Source: Kondoa malvinella
Lineage: Eukaryota > Basidiomycota > Agaricostilbomycetes > Agaricostilbales > Kondoaceae
Reading direction: 5' to 3'
DNA length: 64,000 bases
Assembly (NCBI GenBank): GCA_039545315.1
Contig: BCIM01000008.1
Span: forward strand, 1 to 64,000
Made by a program: the position numbers and the translations under genes. A model generated the notes under the pieces. It had not been told where the DNA came from, did not search any database, and saw nothing but the letters and a program-made list of their open reading frames with translations. Positions 12,781 to 25,096 of the stretch are shown here, piece by piece (positions within the stretch are counted from its first letter, which is position 1; each line of letters begins with the position of its first letter).

Positions 12781-14261
12781 ATGGGCAAAGAGAACCAGTC
12801 ACCCGAATCTGTCGCGACCTGCTTCTTGCTGGGATCTCTCTTATCATGCTTCTTGATGGGCATTGTAGGTTGATAAGGAGTTCTATACAGATAATCTAGG
12901 CTGATCAAATGTCAGGTCTACCTACAAACAGCCACTTACTTCGAAAACTACAGCAAAGATCGCTGGACCCCTAAATTGACCGTCGGCTCATTGAGTATCA
13001 TGAACACGTCTGTTGACAATCTGATCTGCTATTCAAGAGCTGATGATTTGTGTCTGCAGGTTGCAAACTGTCTGCCAGATCTACTATATGTCAGTTGTCA
13101 CTTGCAAAGTATCCTGCTTTGCCTAAGTCTATTTCGATCAGACATCACATTCTGGTCGACCGCTCTGGTATGCCATTATCAAGCGAATACGCTCAGAACT
13201 GAGTATCGTTTTGCTTCAAAGGCTCTTCAGAAGCCTTGGTGGAACTACCTTGGTATCTAGCTATCAATTTCCTACATTTGGCCATGACCTCCGCTATCGT
13301 CCAGACCTACTTCGCCTACAGACTATACCATCTCCTCGGTCGCAATCGCTGTCTTCCCGCGGCAGTCATTTTCGTCACTCTGTTGTCGACTGCAGCCAGT
13401 CTTGGGGCATTCATCCTTCAAAGACGATACAGGACATATGCTGATGAGCGGGTTGATTCCTTTGCGGTGAGTCCGAGCGAGCTGACAATGTTGTAGAGGT
13501 ATCTCGAACATCTTCTGGGTCGCAGAAGCAGCACAAATCTTAGCAGGCTGTGCCGATACCATTATCGCCGGAGGAATGTTGTACGCCTATTGGAGTACCA
13601 CCAAACACTCGACGTCGGCTAGTGGAGCTCTTGTGTGGGTGCTCTTGCTGCTACATGATCATTACTGATTTCAGTCTTGCAGAATCTATCGCCGGTAGGC
13701 ATTCTTTGCGTATCAGTGTATCAAGAAAGCTAAGCCACCCAAAGCATCGTCACTATGTCTATTCAGACCAATCTTCTGACTTGTGTCGTATGCATGTCTG
13801 CTGGGATTGTTTGCGTTCTTGGATATACGGCTGTCGCTTGGCTTTTCCTGTTCTGTTCTCCTAAAGTGAGCGGAGACAAAGGGTAAATGCAGTAGCTGAT
13901 ATTAGCTTCTTCAGCTATACCACATTACCTTGATGTCGTCTCTCAACGCCCGTCAGCAGCAAAGAAACAAACTATCCGAGCTGAACAAGATGGAACTGTC
14001 GGCGAGTATATCTGGAGACCGCTCTCGCAATATCAGAAGAGTTGTAAGCTGCTCACTACTCTCACATAGAACCGCCTGATAGTCTGTCACTCGCAGACGC
14101 TGCTCACTCATGAAAGTCGAACGGAAGTCAGCACACAAAACCCTGATACAAAGTCAGAGAAGATAGATAAAGAGGACCTGGCAAACAGCGAACAGGCGTA
14201 CTGCTCAGATCTGCCAGGTGCATACGTGAGTTGCTGTTCGAGTCACCATACAATGTACTAG
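12781..14261 (+). CDS. Seven-helix membrane protein, DUF6534-like
   Basis: Function unknown. The family is much expanded in basidiomycetes and predicted to have seven membrane segments. Hydrophobic segments occur in order: FLLGSLLSCFLMGI (exon 1), VGSLSIMNTLQTVCQIYY, LVELPWYLAINFLHLAMTSA with VQTYFAYRLYHLLGR, AAVIFVTLLSTAASLGAFIL, IFWVAEAAQILAGCADTII, and QTNLLTCVVCMSAGIVCVLG. The family-typical SLNARQ motif lies after the last helix (near 13935), and a hydrophilic cytosolic tail ends at a TAG at 14259-14261. Most exon joins are clean. The join after VDSFA (about 13466-13500) needs an intron of only about 31 nt or an indel to stay in frame. The start ATG at 12781 was chosen because it opens directly into the first helix. 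Confidence 0.65.
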
Positions 14262-14487
14262 TCGCTGAAACCTCTCGCGCTTGTCAGATGCCGCGATAAA
14301 GCTGCTATTATGTTCGAGTGTGTCTTTCAGGGTAGTAGCTGTGGCGGTTGCCGTGGTGTTTCAAAGCTGGCTTGATTTCGGGAATCTGTTGTTTTGCATA
14401 GGCGATCATGCGTATATAGCCAATCCCGTCTCGCCCTCTTCTCTCAAGCAGCTTACAACCCGTGTTACTGCTTCTTTGACCACAACG

Positions 14488-15628
14488 ATGGCAGCAGTCC
14501 GAGTATTGATGTTGCACGGCTGTGAGTCTTGTTGTATCTGAAAGTTACAACGAGCTGAGTCTGTTGTACACAGACACGCAAAATGCGGCAATCTTTAGCA
14601 AGAAGTTGGGCGCGATCAGGTAAGCCACAGTAAACAGCTCAATGTCGCTGTCTGACGTCGAGCACAGAAAGGCAGCGAAAAATGTCGAGATGGTCTTCAT
14701 CGATGGTGAGTCTCTGTTTCGCACATTACAAGCGTTCTAATGTCCTTATACAGCTCCTCATGTGGTACGGGCATTCTTTCATGCTGAGGCGCCAGAGCGA
14801 CCTGACCGACCTGTTCCTTCCTTCAGGTCAACATGCCCACGTCAGACGCATCTGCCTTTGACTCTACTGCGGACGAGCAATCCAGCGATCCGGAACTGAT
14901 ACCGAGAGCCTGGTTCGACACATATCGCAGTGTTGGGCTGCGAACTGATCCTCAAACAGGTGGTTTGCGAATGAAGCTGAAGACGGCACCAAAAGCTACA
15001 GAGGAGCAGAAGAGAGCTTCCAGCTATTAGCAAAAGGTAATACCCTCTTTCTCTTACAGTCGTAGCCTTGCTCATTGATCTGCCAGTATTGCAAGAGCAG
15101 AAGTTCGATGGAGTCTTTGGCTTCAGTCAAGGAGCAGCAATGGCAGCTATGCTAACGTCTGTCCTTCACACGCCTTCGCTGCACCCAGCGTTCGCCCAAA
15201 TTTCGCCGCCAATAGACCCTTTCAGTTTTAGTGTTCTAGTTGCTGGCTTCAAATCTATAGATCCAAGCCATACAAGCTTCTTCCCGTCCAGCGGTCTAAA
15301 CATCAACACATGTCATGTGCTTGGTAAAGGCGACACTATAGTAGGCGAAGATAGGACGAAGCCTTTGGTAGATGCCTTTAAAAATCCACAAGTGTAGGTC
15401 ATTGATCCAAACAGTCAACACAAAGCTGAAGGTCGTTTAGCGTGTACCACGACGGAGGTATGCATCTTACACACCTGAATGTTCCAACTGCTGATGCACA
15501 CTACAGGCCATCATGTGCCATCGCAAGCTCGTTTCAGGACATTCTTTCGAGATTACTTCGAGACTCGAGGTCAAGCTGTTGAAGGGTCATCGTCACAGGA
15601 TAAGCCAAGCCTCAGTGGCAGGTTATAA
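14488..15628 (+). CDS. Fsh1-type serine hydrolase
   Basis: Alpha/beta hydrolase of the FSH1/OVCA2 family; the physiological substrate is unknown, though family members act as esterases. The start ATG at 14488 gives MAAVRVLMLHG, then across an intron YTQNAAIFSKKLGAIR, the conserved N-terminal block. Catalytic residues are visible: Ser in GVFGFSQGAAMAAML, Asp in LGKGDTIV and His in YHDGGHHVP. PRAWFD with the following YRSV is the usual family insert. About six exons encode roughly 265 residues, slightly longer than yeast Fsh1. The stop is a TAA at 15626-15628, only 46 bases from the convergent GCN1 stop. Confidence 0.85.
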
Positions 15629-15674
15629 GGAACAGTCGCCTCTATTGTACATCGTCTAAACTAGAATTACACAT

Positions 15675-18600
15675 CTATTCCTTAAGAGACTCTCTAGCAT
15701 GCTTGCCTGGCCTCGACAGCCCTGGCTGGTCGCTTTGGCACAGCCGCTCAGCCATCGTGCTTGCTTTGTCGAATAGCTGAAGCGTCTTCAAGGCATCTAG
15801 GGAGGATTCCGCCAACTCTTGCAAGGCAATGCTTGCCATAGCAGTGTCTTGGGAGGCACTCAGAACGTGCCGTCTACATGATGTTTTTGAGATCAGATCC
15901 CGGATTCGACAAAAAAAAAACAGGCAGCGTACGATATGAGCGGTCCACCGCACTCAGCATCCACATTGACCAGTGCTGAAAGAGCACGGGCTATACCAAG
16001 GTTCCATGTTTCTAATAGGCCATGTCAATATATGAAAGTAGCGCTGGCTAAGTTAAGTTGAAGGTACCTTTTTGGCTCGGCTGTGCCAAATTTCCGTCAA
16101 GGAACTCAACTATTGCCGTTCTGGCTGGCGCAGAAGCATTCTTTCCGCCCGAGAGGATGACTCTTGTGAGTGCTGACGAGTATGCTTCCCTGATGGCGTA
16201 CTCTTCTTGATTTTGCGCTCCGGTTAGTAATTCAGTTATTAGAGGGTCGACTGTGATCATGAAGTTCAGCAGAAGTATCGGGCACCGCAATATGGCAACG
16301 CACCTCTAGGCTGATGTACCATCAAGGCACCCAGACCTGCAGCAGATTTGGACCGCACTGATTGACTTGCAGAGTCTGCCAGGTTTTTGACAAAAGTGCG
16401 CTGGATCTGAGGAAAGAAAGGTCGCACTTGCATCGGAATATTGAGCAGTAGAGTAGTGAGCGTAGAGAGAATCGCGGATTTGACTGGCGCGGGCACTCGT
16501 TCGCTGACAATACGAATGAGCGGTCCAGCGATTTGAGGAACGTAAGGCTTGATGTTCTCAGGTGGTGTGCGAACAACGAGCTCGCCAAAGCCGTAAGCAG
16601 ACTGTTCTCGCTGTTCTGCTGTCCCTGCTGTCAAGCCTTGGTGGAAAATAGCTACAGGCAAATCAGCTGTGGGCCAAAAAAAAATGCATATTTACGTACG
16701 CAAAAGAGGCTTTAGGCCAGCTGCGTTGGTGAACCCATGAACAAAAATGCCTGGTTCGCCAAGACTCTCGACAGTCCTTCTCAAAGGGACCGATAGACCT
16801 TCCATGTCTTCCTTGGAAATAGTCCTGACCAGTGACTCCAACGCGGCATGAGAAGCTTCAGCGACGCCTTCTTCAGTATCCGCTTGCAGAGAGACAAGCT
16901 GTCGAAGCCAGCCGATGTCGTAGTCGGTGTGATCGATTTGTGCAGTGCGGCAGAATGTAGAGAACAATTGGCATCCACTGATCTTGCGAGCGCCTGATTT
17001 TTCCTTCGTCATGCTGAGCAACAGCATAAGGATCGAGTTGAGACCAGAAATGTCAGAGATGGAAGCGAAAAGGGCACTGATGGTCGATTCCAGCTGTTCG
17101 TGGACTTCTTCGTCCTTTTCGTTCTGCTTGGATTGTTCGAGGGCGGAAAGCACGATCTCTAGCTTTGATCCCAGTGCGGGACCTGCTACAGTCACCAAAG
17201 ACGCCAATGCTTTTGCGTTGACCAGAGTGATTGGTTGCTTCGTCAGAGTTGGTACCAAGACTGGGATCACCACGTTGGCGCGAACAGTCATGCTAAACGT
17301 CATGAATTTAGTCCCGAGAAGCGTTTGTCGAGTGGTGACCTACATCTCGCGCAAAGCTGCCAATGCCGCATCGGCTACTGTGCCAGATTGACCTAGCGCC
17401 TGCAGTAGACTTGGTAAGGTTTCGTCGATCGCCCGAGGACCTAGCTGGCGTTGAAGAGCATCTGCACAGGATGAATGAGCACTCGATGTGGTTCGTGCAA
17501 TGACCAGCAATACCGAAAGCCTGCGCTGCTGCCACTCGGACATCTTCATCTTCATCGATGAGCGACTTTCGAATAGCGGCAATCATGTTGTCCTCGCTGT
17601 GGACATTTTCAGAGCAGCTTCTTCCAGCAAATGGGATCACATACTGCGACTCCAATTGTTGACGAGTAGTATTGGCCAATATTTCGATGTATGCCAAGCA
17701 AACACCTCTGCGACTTTGCACATCGCCAGTCGCAGCTGTTTGCAAGATTGGTATGACTTCTCCAAGAATGCTTTCTCCCAGCTTGCGACAGAGCTCTCCA
17801 AGTGTTCTTGATGCAGTCTGTCGAGCCCTAATCAGTTATGCTTGGCCACACGTCAAATCGCGCTATCTACCTCTGCCTGTTCCCCCCTGCCTCCTGACAA
17901 GATGCGAACCAGGATCTGGACTACGATGAAGCGGTTCAAAAGCTATTCGGAAATTGAGAAGCCAATGCTTACTGAGCGTAGGGAGCATCTCTCGGACAGT
18001 ACGAGGCGTGTTGTGGACCAACGCCTTCCATACATGTACCGACAGCTTGCGTACGAGACCTGAGGGATCTTGTCGAACGATGTATACTGCTGCGAGCACT
18101 CTGTCTCGTCGTTCTTTGCCCAAGACCTCCAATAGCTGCTTCTTTGAGTTCTCTGAAGTCTGTCGATCTTCTTCCTCTTCCTTATCTTCTTCGTCTCCAA
18201 TGTCTGCCTTGGCTGTGATTCCAACAATCTTGAACAACAACTCTCCGACCAGTTGAATCGAGCTATTGAAGTATAAGCTTGACATGACAAACAAAGCTAG
18301 ATCACAAACCTCTGTCTGATTCGCCAGCTGACATCGAACAGCCCAGTCTCAAGTTCGGGCAGCAGCAAGTCGATCGCCTTTGTGCTGTGGTTGGTAACAA
18401 TCATTCGACCAGCCCGCATCGATGCATCTCTGACATAGTCAGAATCGTCTGCCAGACCAGACAGTATAGGCTGAATAATCCTTCCGAGGTAAGGCGAGAA
18501 GCGGTCTCCGAAGACAGAAGGCAAAAAGACCAGCAAGCTGATATAGCCTTCGCGCACGTATGCTCTGAGACTGGAGGTGTTGCTAATAATGTCGGGAAGT

Positions 18601-21600
18601 AGGTCTTCGAGTCTCTCAACACCCAGTCCACCTATGAAATTATCAACCCGCGTCCATCACAGACAATGGCGACATACCAATAATCTCAGCTAGTCCTTGG
18701 GCAGCACCCTGCTGGTCGACCCCGCTCGAGTCTGATTGCAAGATCTCTAACAAGGAGTCGACTAGATTGGGGAAAGCGTCTTCTCCTAGACGTTCCACAA
18801 GACCACCGAGAGCTTTTGCGGCTGTAGCTCTAGCTTCGGGAACAGGGTCCACGAGCACAGTCCTCACAAGGGGGATGAGCTGCGAGAGGTACGGCTGTAG
18901 GTCTTTGGAGTCAGTCAGCTATTCCTGCAATGTTAGCATACAGCGGGTTCAGGTTAGACTGGCGAATTACAGTTGCCATATTTCCGCTATTAGGCCATTC
19001 AGCATTCGAGTGGAGTGCTGATTCGATACCACGTACACTATCTGGGCCGATTTGCGCTTCACTTCTGCGCTTCGTTCACGTAAACCACGATCCAGGATCG
19101 GCACGACCTGGAACCAAGTCTTAGGGTCTGTATGATGGCCGCAGCAGGCACTACTCACAATGGCCAGTGACGACGAGTCTATGAAATGAGCGAATGAGGT
19201 CTTGATCAAGGTGTCCAAAGCTCGCAGTGTCTTCTTGGCTGGATCGACGAGAGCATCCAACAGAATAGATTGTATCTGTTGAATTTCAGGATTTGTAACA
19301 ACCTAAGAAGAGTCGTCTTAGCACTAGAGACGGCATGCTCGCAAGGACAACTCGCTTCTCCGAATCTCTTCAAGCTTCCGTTCGCTGCGGAACGAACTTG
19401 CGTATGGGTGTCAGTGAGTACATCGGTTAGTCGAGGGACGATGACGGGAAGCGATATGGCCAATTGACGAGGAGCGAGATAAGCCATGTTGCCCTGTGCT
19501 TTCCGTCAGCTGAAAACCAGAATTGGATTGTCACGTGAAAATACCATCAAGTCAATGGCGCCTTTCTTGGATCGCCATTCTATAAATTGTTTGAAGGTTT
19601 GAAGGAATGAGTAAGACTTCTTACAGCTTATTTGGTACTTACGCTTATCATCCAGACTATCTAGGAGGGTGGGAAGAATCAGCTTGACGGCGTATCCTGA
19701 GATACGAGCCACTGTTGCAAATTGTCAGGCATTGTCGAATGAGCTTCGCGTGTTGGCCTACTGATGGCTCGAGCAGCATCTGATGTCGCTTCTCGTACAT
19801 CCACTGAGGCATCACCCAAAGCCGTTAAAAGTAAAGGTAGTATTTGGACAATGAAGGGCTCGAAGATGCGACCAAGAGTGACAGTGAAGCATTCGATCGC
19901 GAACATAGCTCCTTGTTTCGGTGTTGCATTTTTCTTGTCCTCTAGAGCGTCGCGGAAGCGAGCGATGATGTTGAATTCTCGGATAGAAGCGATGCCTCGG
20001 CCTCGTATACATCCAGCTAGGCCGTACGCAGCGCCGCGACGTTCGGCATACTTCGAGGCATAGAAGAGATCATGCAACAGCCGATCTATGATGGCGGGCG
20101 CTTCTTCGTGTCGGAGCTTGATCAGAGGTGGCAGGCATTCTGAAACAGCTACCTGGACGACTTCTGAAGGCGTGCGAAGCGCTTCGATGAGACGTTCCAC
20201 CACAGCATTGATGCGAGAGTCTGTGGGTTCCAGGTGCTTAGCTAGTCGTCCGTATAATACGACAGTAGACTCCTTTAAAGCAGTGTGAGTGAACGATTTC
20301 TATCCAGATGCTGTCACTGACTATGATGCGATCGGTTGTATCGGGATCGAATTCCGATGACTTAGACCCAAGCTGCTTCTCGAACAGAGCTATCAGAGGT
20401 TGTAGACTCTCTTGACCTTTCAGGTCGATCGTAGCTGTCGCTGCCTGTTTACGCAAGTCAGACGAGAAAGCTGATCGTTGCCGATGATACTCACTTCAAG
20501 CATCTCAGATCGTACATCTTGAGAGCGGTCTCCAAGAGCACCGTCGACCAGTAGAAGGTTGAACAGCGTTTGTACACTCGCAGAATCGAAGTGAACGGAT
20601 GCGGCCTTGAGAGCAGAGGCGATTGCCTTTCTTGTACGCCAAGGGTCTTCGCGGTTCAGAGTAGATTCTATTACCATACCGAATTGGTCGAACTCGGGCA
20701 CCAGCAATCTATTGTTCTCCTTGTATAGATCACAAAGCTTGTCGAGAAGATTAGGCAGCTGATCGGAAGCTATCGCCAATGCTTCCTGTATGCTGCGGGC
20801 GCATGCTGAGCGAGCAAAAGTTGATTGGTGGTCTGCAGAAACAAAATCAGCAGAGATGACGAAGACCACCTGAAAGCCGACCAAGGTATGGAATCAAGAG
20901 CTCGACAAATTCCCTGGGCAGTTGTAATCCATTTTCATCGAAGATAGCGCTTGCCAATTTGGCGTTCCGTAAATCATCATCATGGCGAAGGAGCCAAAGC
21001 TCTTTTGAAAAGTCAAAGATGGTCAGGTCCAGCGGCTGACGAGGAGATCAGTAGAGGAGACGACCGCATTAGCTGCACGCGTACCTGTATAGCCTGAAGA
21101 CAAGCCAAGCGAATATGGGACTCGTCGACCAGAGCACCTCGCTCTATGGTCTGGATCTCGCTAGCGGTAGCGCTGTCTTGCATTGCTTCAGCCAAAGTCA
21201 CCAGTCCAGTACTTGCCGTCTTCGTCAAAGATGGATACTGAGATAGAGAGGAAAGCAGAAGCTGTATCACAGCTATCCTAGGGAAAGATGCTTGAGAGGC
21301 TGTCGATGTCATCTCAAATCAGGCTTGACTTAAAACGGCTTCATATGACCCTCACCCGAATGACAATGCGCTACGATCGCGTCCATGGCGAGTGACACTT
21401 GCTCCAGCGCAACATCGCGCTCTTCGGCAGGGACGTCCAGTCCACCGGCCGTGATTACTTTCGCCAGAAGTGGATAGAGAAGCATGAAGGTAATAGGATC
21501 GAAAGGTTTGTTCTGACTCAGGAACTGGACGCGATAGAGAACTCTAAGCACGAGTGCTGCATAAGCGACTCAGCTTTGATCTTGAAATGTTTAGGGAGCT

Positions 21601-24600
21601 TCCGCTTACTGGATAGGCTCTCGGCCAGGTGCTCCTCTGGAAGTATAGGACAGTCTGTTCCTCTCAGCACGGCGATGGCCAAAGCTGTGCGGAAGGTCGC
21701 CAGCTCTTGCGCCATGGAATTGCAAAGAATCTAGATAAGCCTATCTCAGCAATAGTGAAAATGAATCTGACAACACATACCATCCAGCAGGTAAAGGCAG
21801 CTTCGGAGATTTGAACAGTTATAGGAAGACGAAGAGCTGGTACTACTGCTTCAATAAAAGCAGACGCATAGATCGGCTGCAGTTGAGGGTTGTAGCGCCA
21901 AACAGCTTGTACAGTATTTAGGCCACGGCGCAGACGATTCAACGCTAGATCCACTGAGGATCTGATTTCCGCTTCCTTGGCTAATTGCGCGTCGATCAGA
22001 CCCTTTTCAGCTTTCGTCAAGGTTTTGGGCTTTTGGATGCCATTCTGTTTCTTTGCGGCCAGCGATTTGCGAATGTCATCTTCCCATTCTTGTATAGCAC
22101 GCTCTTTGCCCTTCGCTGGACGTTGAGAGGGTGGAGTAGCAGGGGCGAGCACGTCCACGTATGGCGTGTCTGCATCAGCAGCCCAGATAGCAAGATCGAG
22201 CGGACTGAAGGAACTTGCTGTCGTAGGATTCAAGTCTTTCTGTACTTGCGAAACGAGGCGGGGCAGTATCAGGTCGGGCGAAACGAGAGATAAGACTGCT
22301 AGTGTTCTGTAGCCAGCTTGCTGAAAGCTTGAGCTGGTCGGTGAAGCAGAGGAGATTTCGGACTGGGTAATGTTCAGAAGAGCCTCGACATTCGAATTGA
22401 CTGCTTCTTGAGGATCGAGCTTATTGGCAAGAAGGCAATCGATCCATAGTGAGTCTGCTTCTTTTCCTGATTCGACGCCTGTCAGCAATGCAAATTGTTT
22501 GGCAGCAAACAGACTAACCAAGTGCAGGATGATGAGCCAACACAGCAAGACCACAAGCGAGATCCATTTTCTTGGCGTTATCTGCGCCGGACGAGAACGT
22601 AGTCAAGGCTTGAATGACTTGTCGGAGACCACCAGACCGGTCTGCAGTAGATTCGTCTTGACTTGTACCAGTTGACTGAGTGTCCAGCTACATCGCTGGT
22701 GAGTCACTCTCAAGACGATATGTAAGCCGATACACACAGTGGTTAAGAAGGTCCGCAAAGCAGGTACGAATAGCGAATGGGTATAAGCAGGCAGATCAGA
22801 TACAAGTTGGCGAATAGTCTGCGCCGCTTCTTTTCTCGATTCGTGAAGCTTGCTCTCAACAGCGACCCAAAGAATAGGCATAGCAACTTCCGCTCTATCC
22901 AACCTGTCAGCAGAGAAGAGCGAGAAAGCGGAAGAACATACATCAGACTAGACGACTCTTCGATCTGACTTTGTCTCCGCCTCAATACTGCTGACATTGC
23001 TCGCAATAGCCAGATCTCTTCGTCCGTTGTACTTATCTTCTTGAAAATGCGATCCCATAGCAGGAAGCTAGGCTTGACTCCGTGTGCAAGTATACTTTGT
23101 AGAACAGGATTGCCCGAGCGAGCGGCATCTACTCGACCATCAATCTTTGCTCGGATATAGCACGTACGCGGCTCACCAAGCTTTGGCGAGTCCAAGCTCT
23201 CAAACAAGGCAACAGCAACATAACCTTCCAAAGGTCCAGCAGGATTCGTCAAAGGATTTGTAGAAGCATTCTTCAAATTGGTCTCTAGCGCGGGAAGGAT
23301 TGCAGCAAGGAAGGTCTCGTCCATTTGCTGAACTTGAGTGGACCAAAGACATTTGCCGACGCCAGATACGACTGGTTTTCTGATTGCTGGTTTGGGGTCT
23401 TGCATGGCTTTTGCCAAAGCGCTTGCTAGGGGTCTGACAGCTGAACTTCCGGATGATGAAGGCAGATAGATGGAAATGCAGGTCATCAGTGCGATCAAAG
23501 TGCTTTCGTTCGCTTCTTTAGCTAAAACGGTTGCACACGAGTTGAGGATCTTTTGACTTGCTGTGGCTAGATTGAGTTGCGAGTCCGGCTTAGTAGAGAG
23601 CATGGAGAAGAGAGCTGTTCTTTGATCAGCTGAAGAGGTCTTGCCGCTCGATAAAAGTGAAGTGTATTCGTCGATGATCTTGTCATAGTCAGTCTGATTC
23701 TCAAGATTTTGCATCAGAGTACGGAATAGCTCAACCGAGGCTGTTCTGGTAGATGCGTTTGTAGATTTTGCCGTTGTGAGTAGAGAAGTAGAGAGCTTGG
23801 ACGCGAATATAGATGATGTAGTAGCGCTGTCTGCGAATTGGCGAAAGAAAGCATTCATGGTCGGCAGAACAGCTTCCGGACTTCTGAGGAGCATCTTTTC
23901 CATCGAGGGAAGGATCCTGCTGGTTAGTTGTTCTGGTGTAACGAAAGCACTTACGAAGTCATCAAAGGCGTTCTGCCAGAAACCAATGAGTCAATGGATG
24001 GCGTGTCTGAGAGTAAAACATACCAAGGTTCTTTGTGGCAGAGCTGTTTTCGACATGACTACCTTGTCCACATAATACGACAAGATGGCGTCCTGCATAT
24101 CGACTCAGAACACCTTTGCGCTAGAGTGAAAAGATCTGCTGACCTGACAATCGACAACCGCTTGTTTGCTTTCCACTGCCAATTTTGGTGACTTTATCCG
24201 TTGAGCTACAGCAATCACAAAGCCCAACATGACCGCTTGCTGAGATTTGCCAGCAGTGAGCGCTTCCAATAAAGCTGGTATCAATTTTGGTGCGTTTCGA
24301 ATAGCTCTTCTGGTATTGGTAGTGACACTTTTGTTAAGTGCTGGCTTTGCGCCTGCTGTTGAGTCCACAAGAGAGTCAACGAGAAGAGAGATGCTGTTCA
24401 CTAATGTTGGCCATTGTGGTGTTTCTGCTATGGCTGTTCCTTCAAAGCAGTAGGCTGTCGACAAGACGGTATAACACCACAAGAGCAAAGAGAATCGATT
24501 CGTAGGTGCAGTAGTAGCTCCAGTTTCTGCTTTGAAGATGCTTGTAATTTCTTTAGAGAGCCAATTGCAAACAGCTTGAAAGACAGAGGTCTCCAACATG

Positions 24601-24970
24601 ACAGCAGCAGCATCATCTGATGATTTTCTTGTCAGGAGAACTTGTAGCGTAGCCAACACTTGATCTCTTGAAGCTTGGTCGCCATAAAGCGGCACCGTAT
24701 AGACTAACAGACGCAAGACATCGAGCTTCTCGTTCAACTGTAGTTCTGTTGCAGCGACATTGCAATAAGCCAGCTTCCCTATGGTCTACCACACCCGGAA
24801 AGAGGCTCACCTCTGCCGTTTGAGATTTGTTTAAGTGCATGAATGCGAACTCTGGTTGAACTGGATGTAACTGCCTGGTGCAACGTTGGCTTGTAGCTAG
24901 GCCAATCTGTTGAATCCGTTGCAACATCTTCTGCTTCAGACGAAGAATCGAAATGTTCTTTCAAGCTCAT
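15675..24970 (-). CDS. GCN1: Translational activator GCN1 (eIF2alpha kinase activator)
   Basis: Giant HEAT-repeat protein that binds collided or stalled ribosomes and, with Gcn20, passes uncharged-tRNA signals to the kinase Gcn2. The coding strand is minus, from an ATG at 24970 ([16 protein letters not shown]) to a TAG at 15675. Diagnostic segments in order are [15 protein letters not shown] (near 20030), [14 protein letters not shown] (near 18700), and the Gcn2-binding C-terminal block [18 protein letters not shown] with [16 protein letters not shown] (near 16390-16520). Many short introns interrupt it, including one exon of only 18 nt at 23955-23972. Total length is roughly 2,600 residues, the usual size. 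I saw no internal stop that splicing could not remove, but did not verify every junction. Confidence 0.93.
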
Positions 24971-25096
24971 CGCTGCTCCAGAAAGACCCTTGCATGCCCA
25001 AAAAATATTATATCGCTTACTCTTGTCGAGCACACGCCAAAGTAGTCTAGATCTCAGCAGCAGCAGCAAGGCCGTACTCATACAAGGCGACCCAAC
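24971..25096. promoter_or_regulatory. Short divergent promoter, GCN1 and mitochondrial carrier
   Basis: Only 126 bases separate the two start codons. The GCN1 frame also remains open upstream of its ATG across much of this interval, with no stop before about 25108, so an upstream start is possible. Both genes probably share control sequences here. Confidence 0.5.

Noticed and set aside
12334..12873. Plus-strand open frame of 179 codons with several hydrophobic stretches
   Set aside because: It overlaps the first exon of the seven-helix protein in a different frame and shows no family motif; the alternative frame fits the known family.
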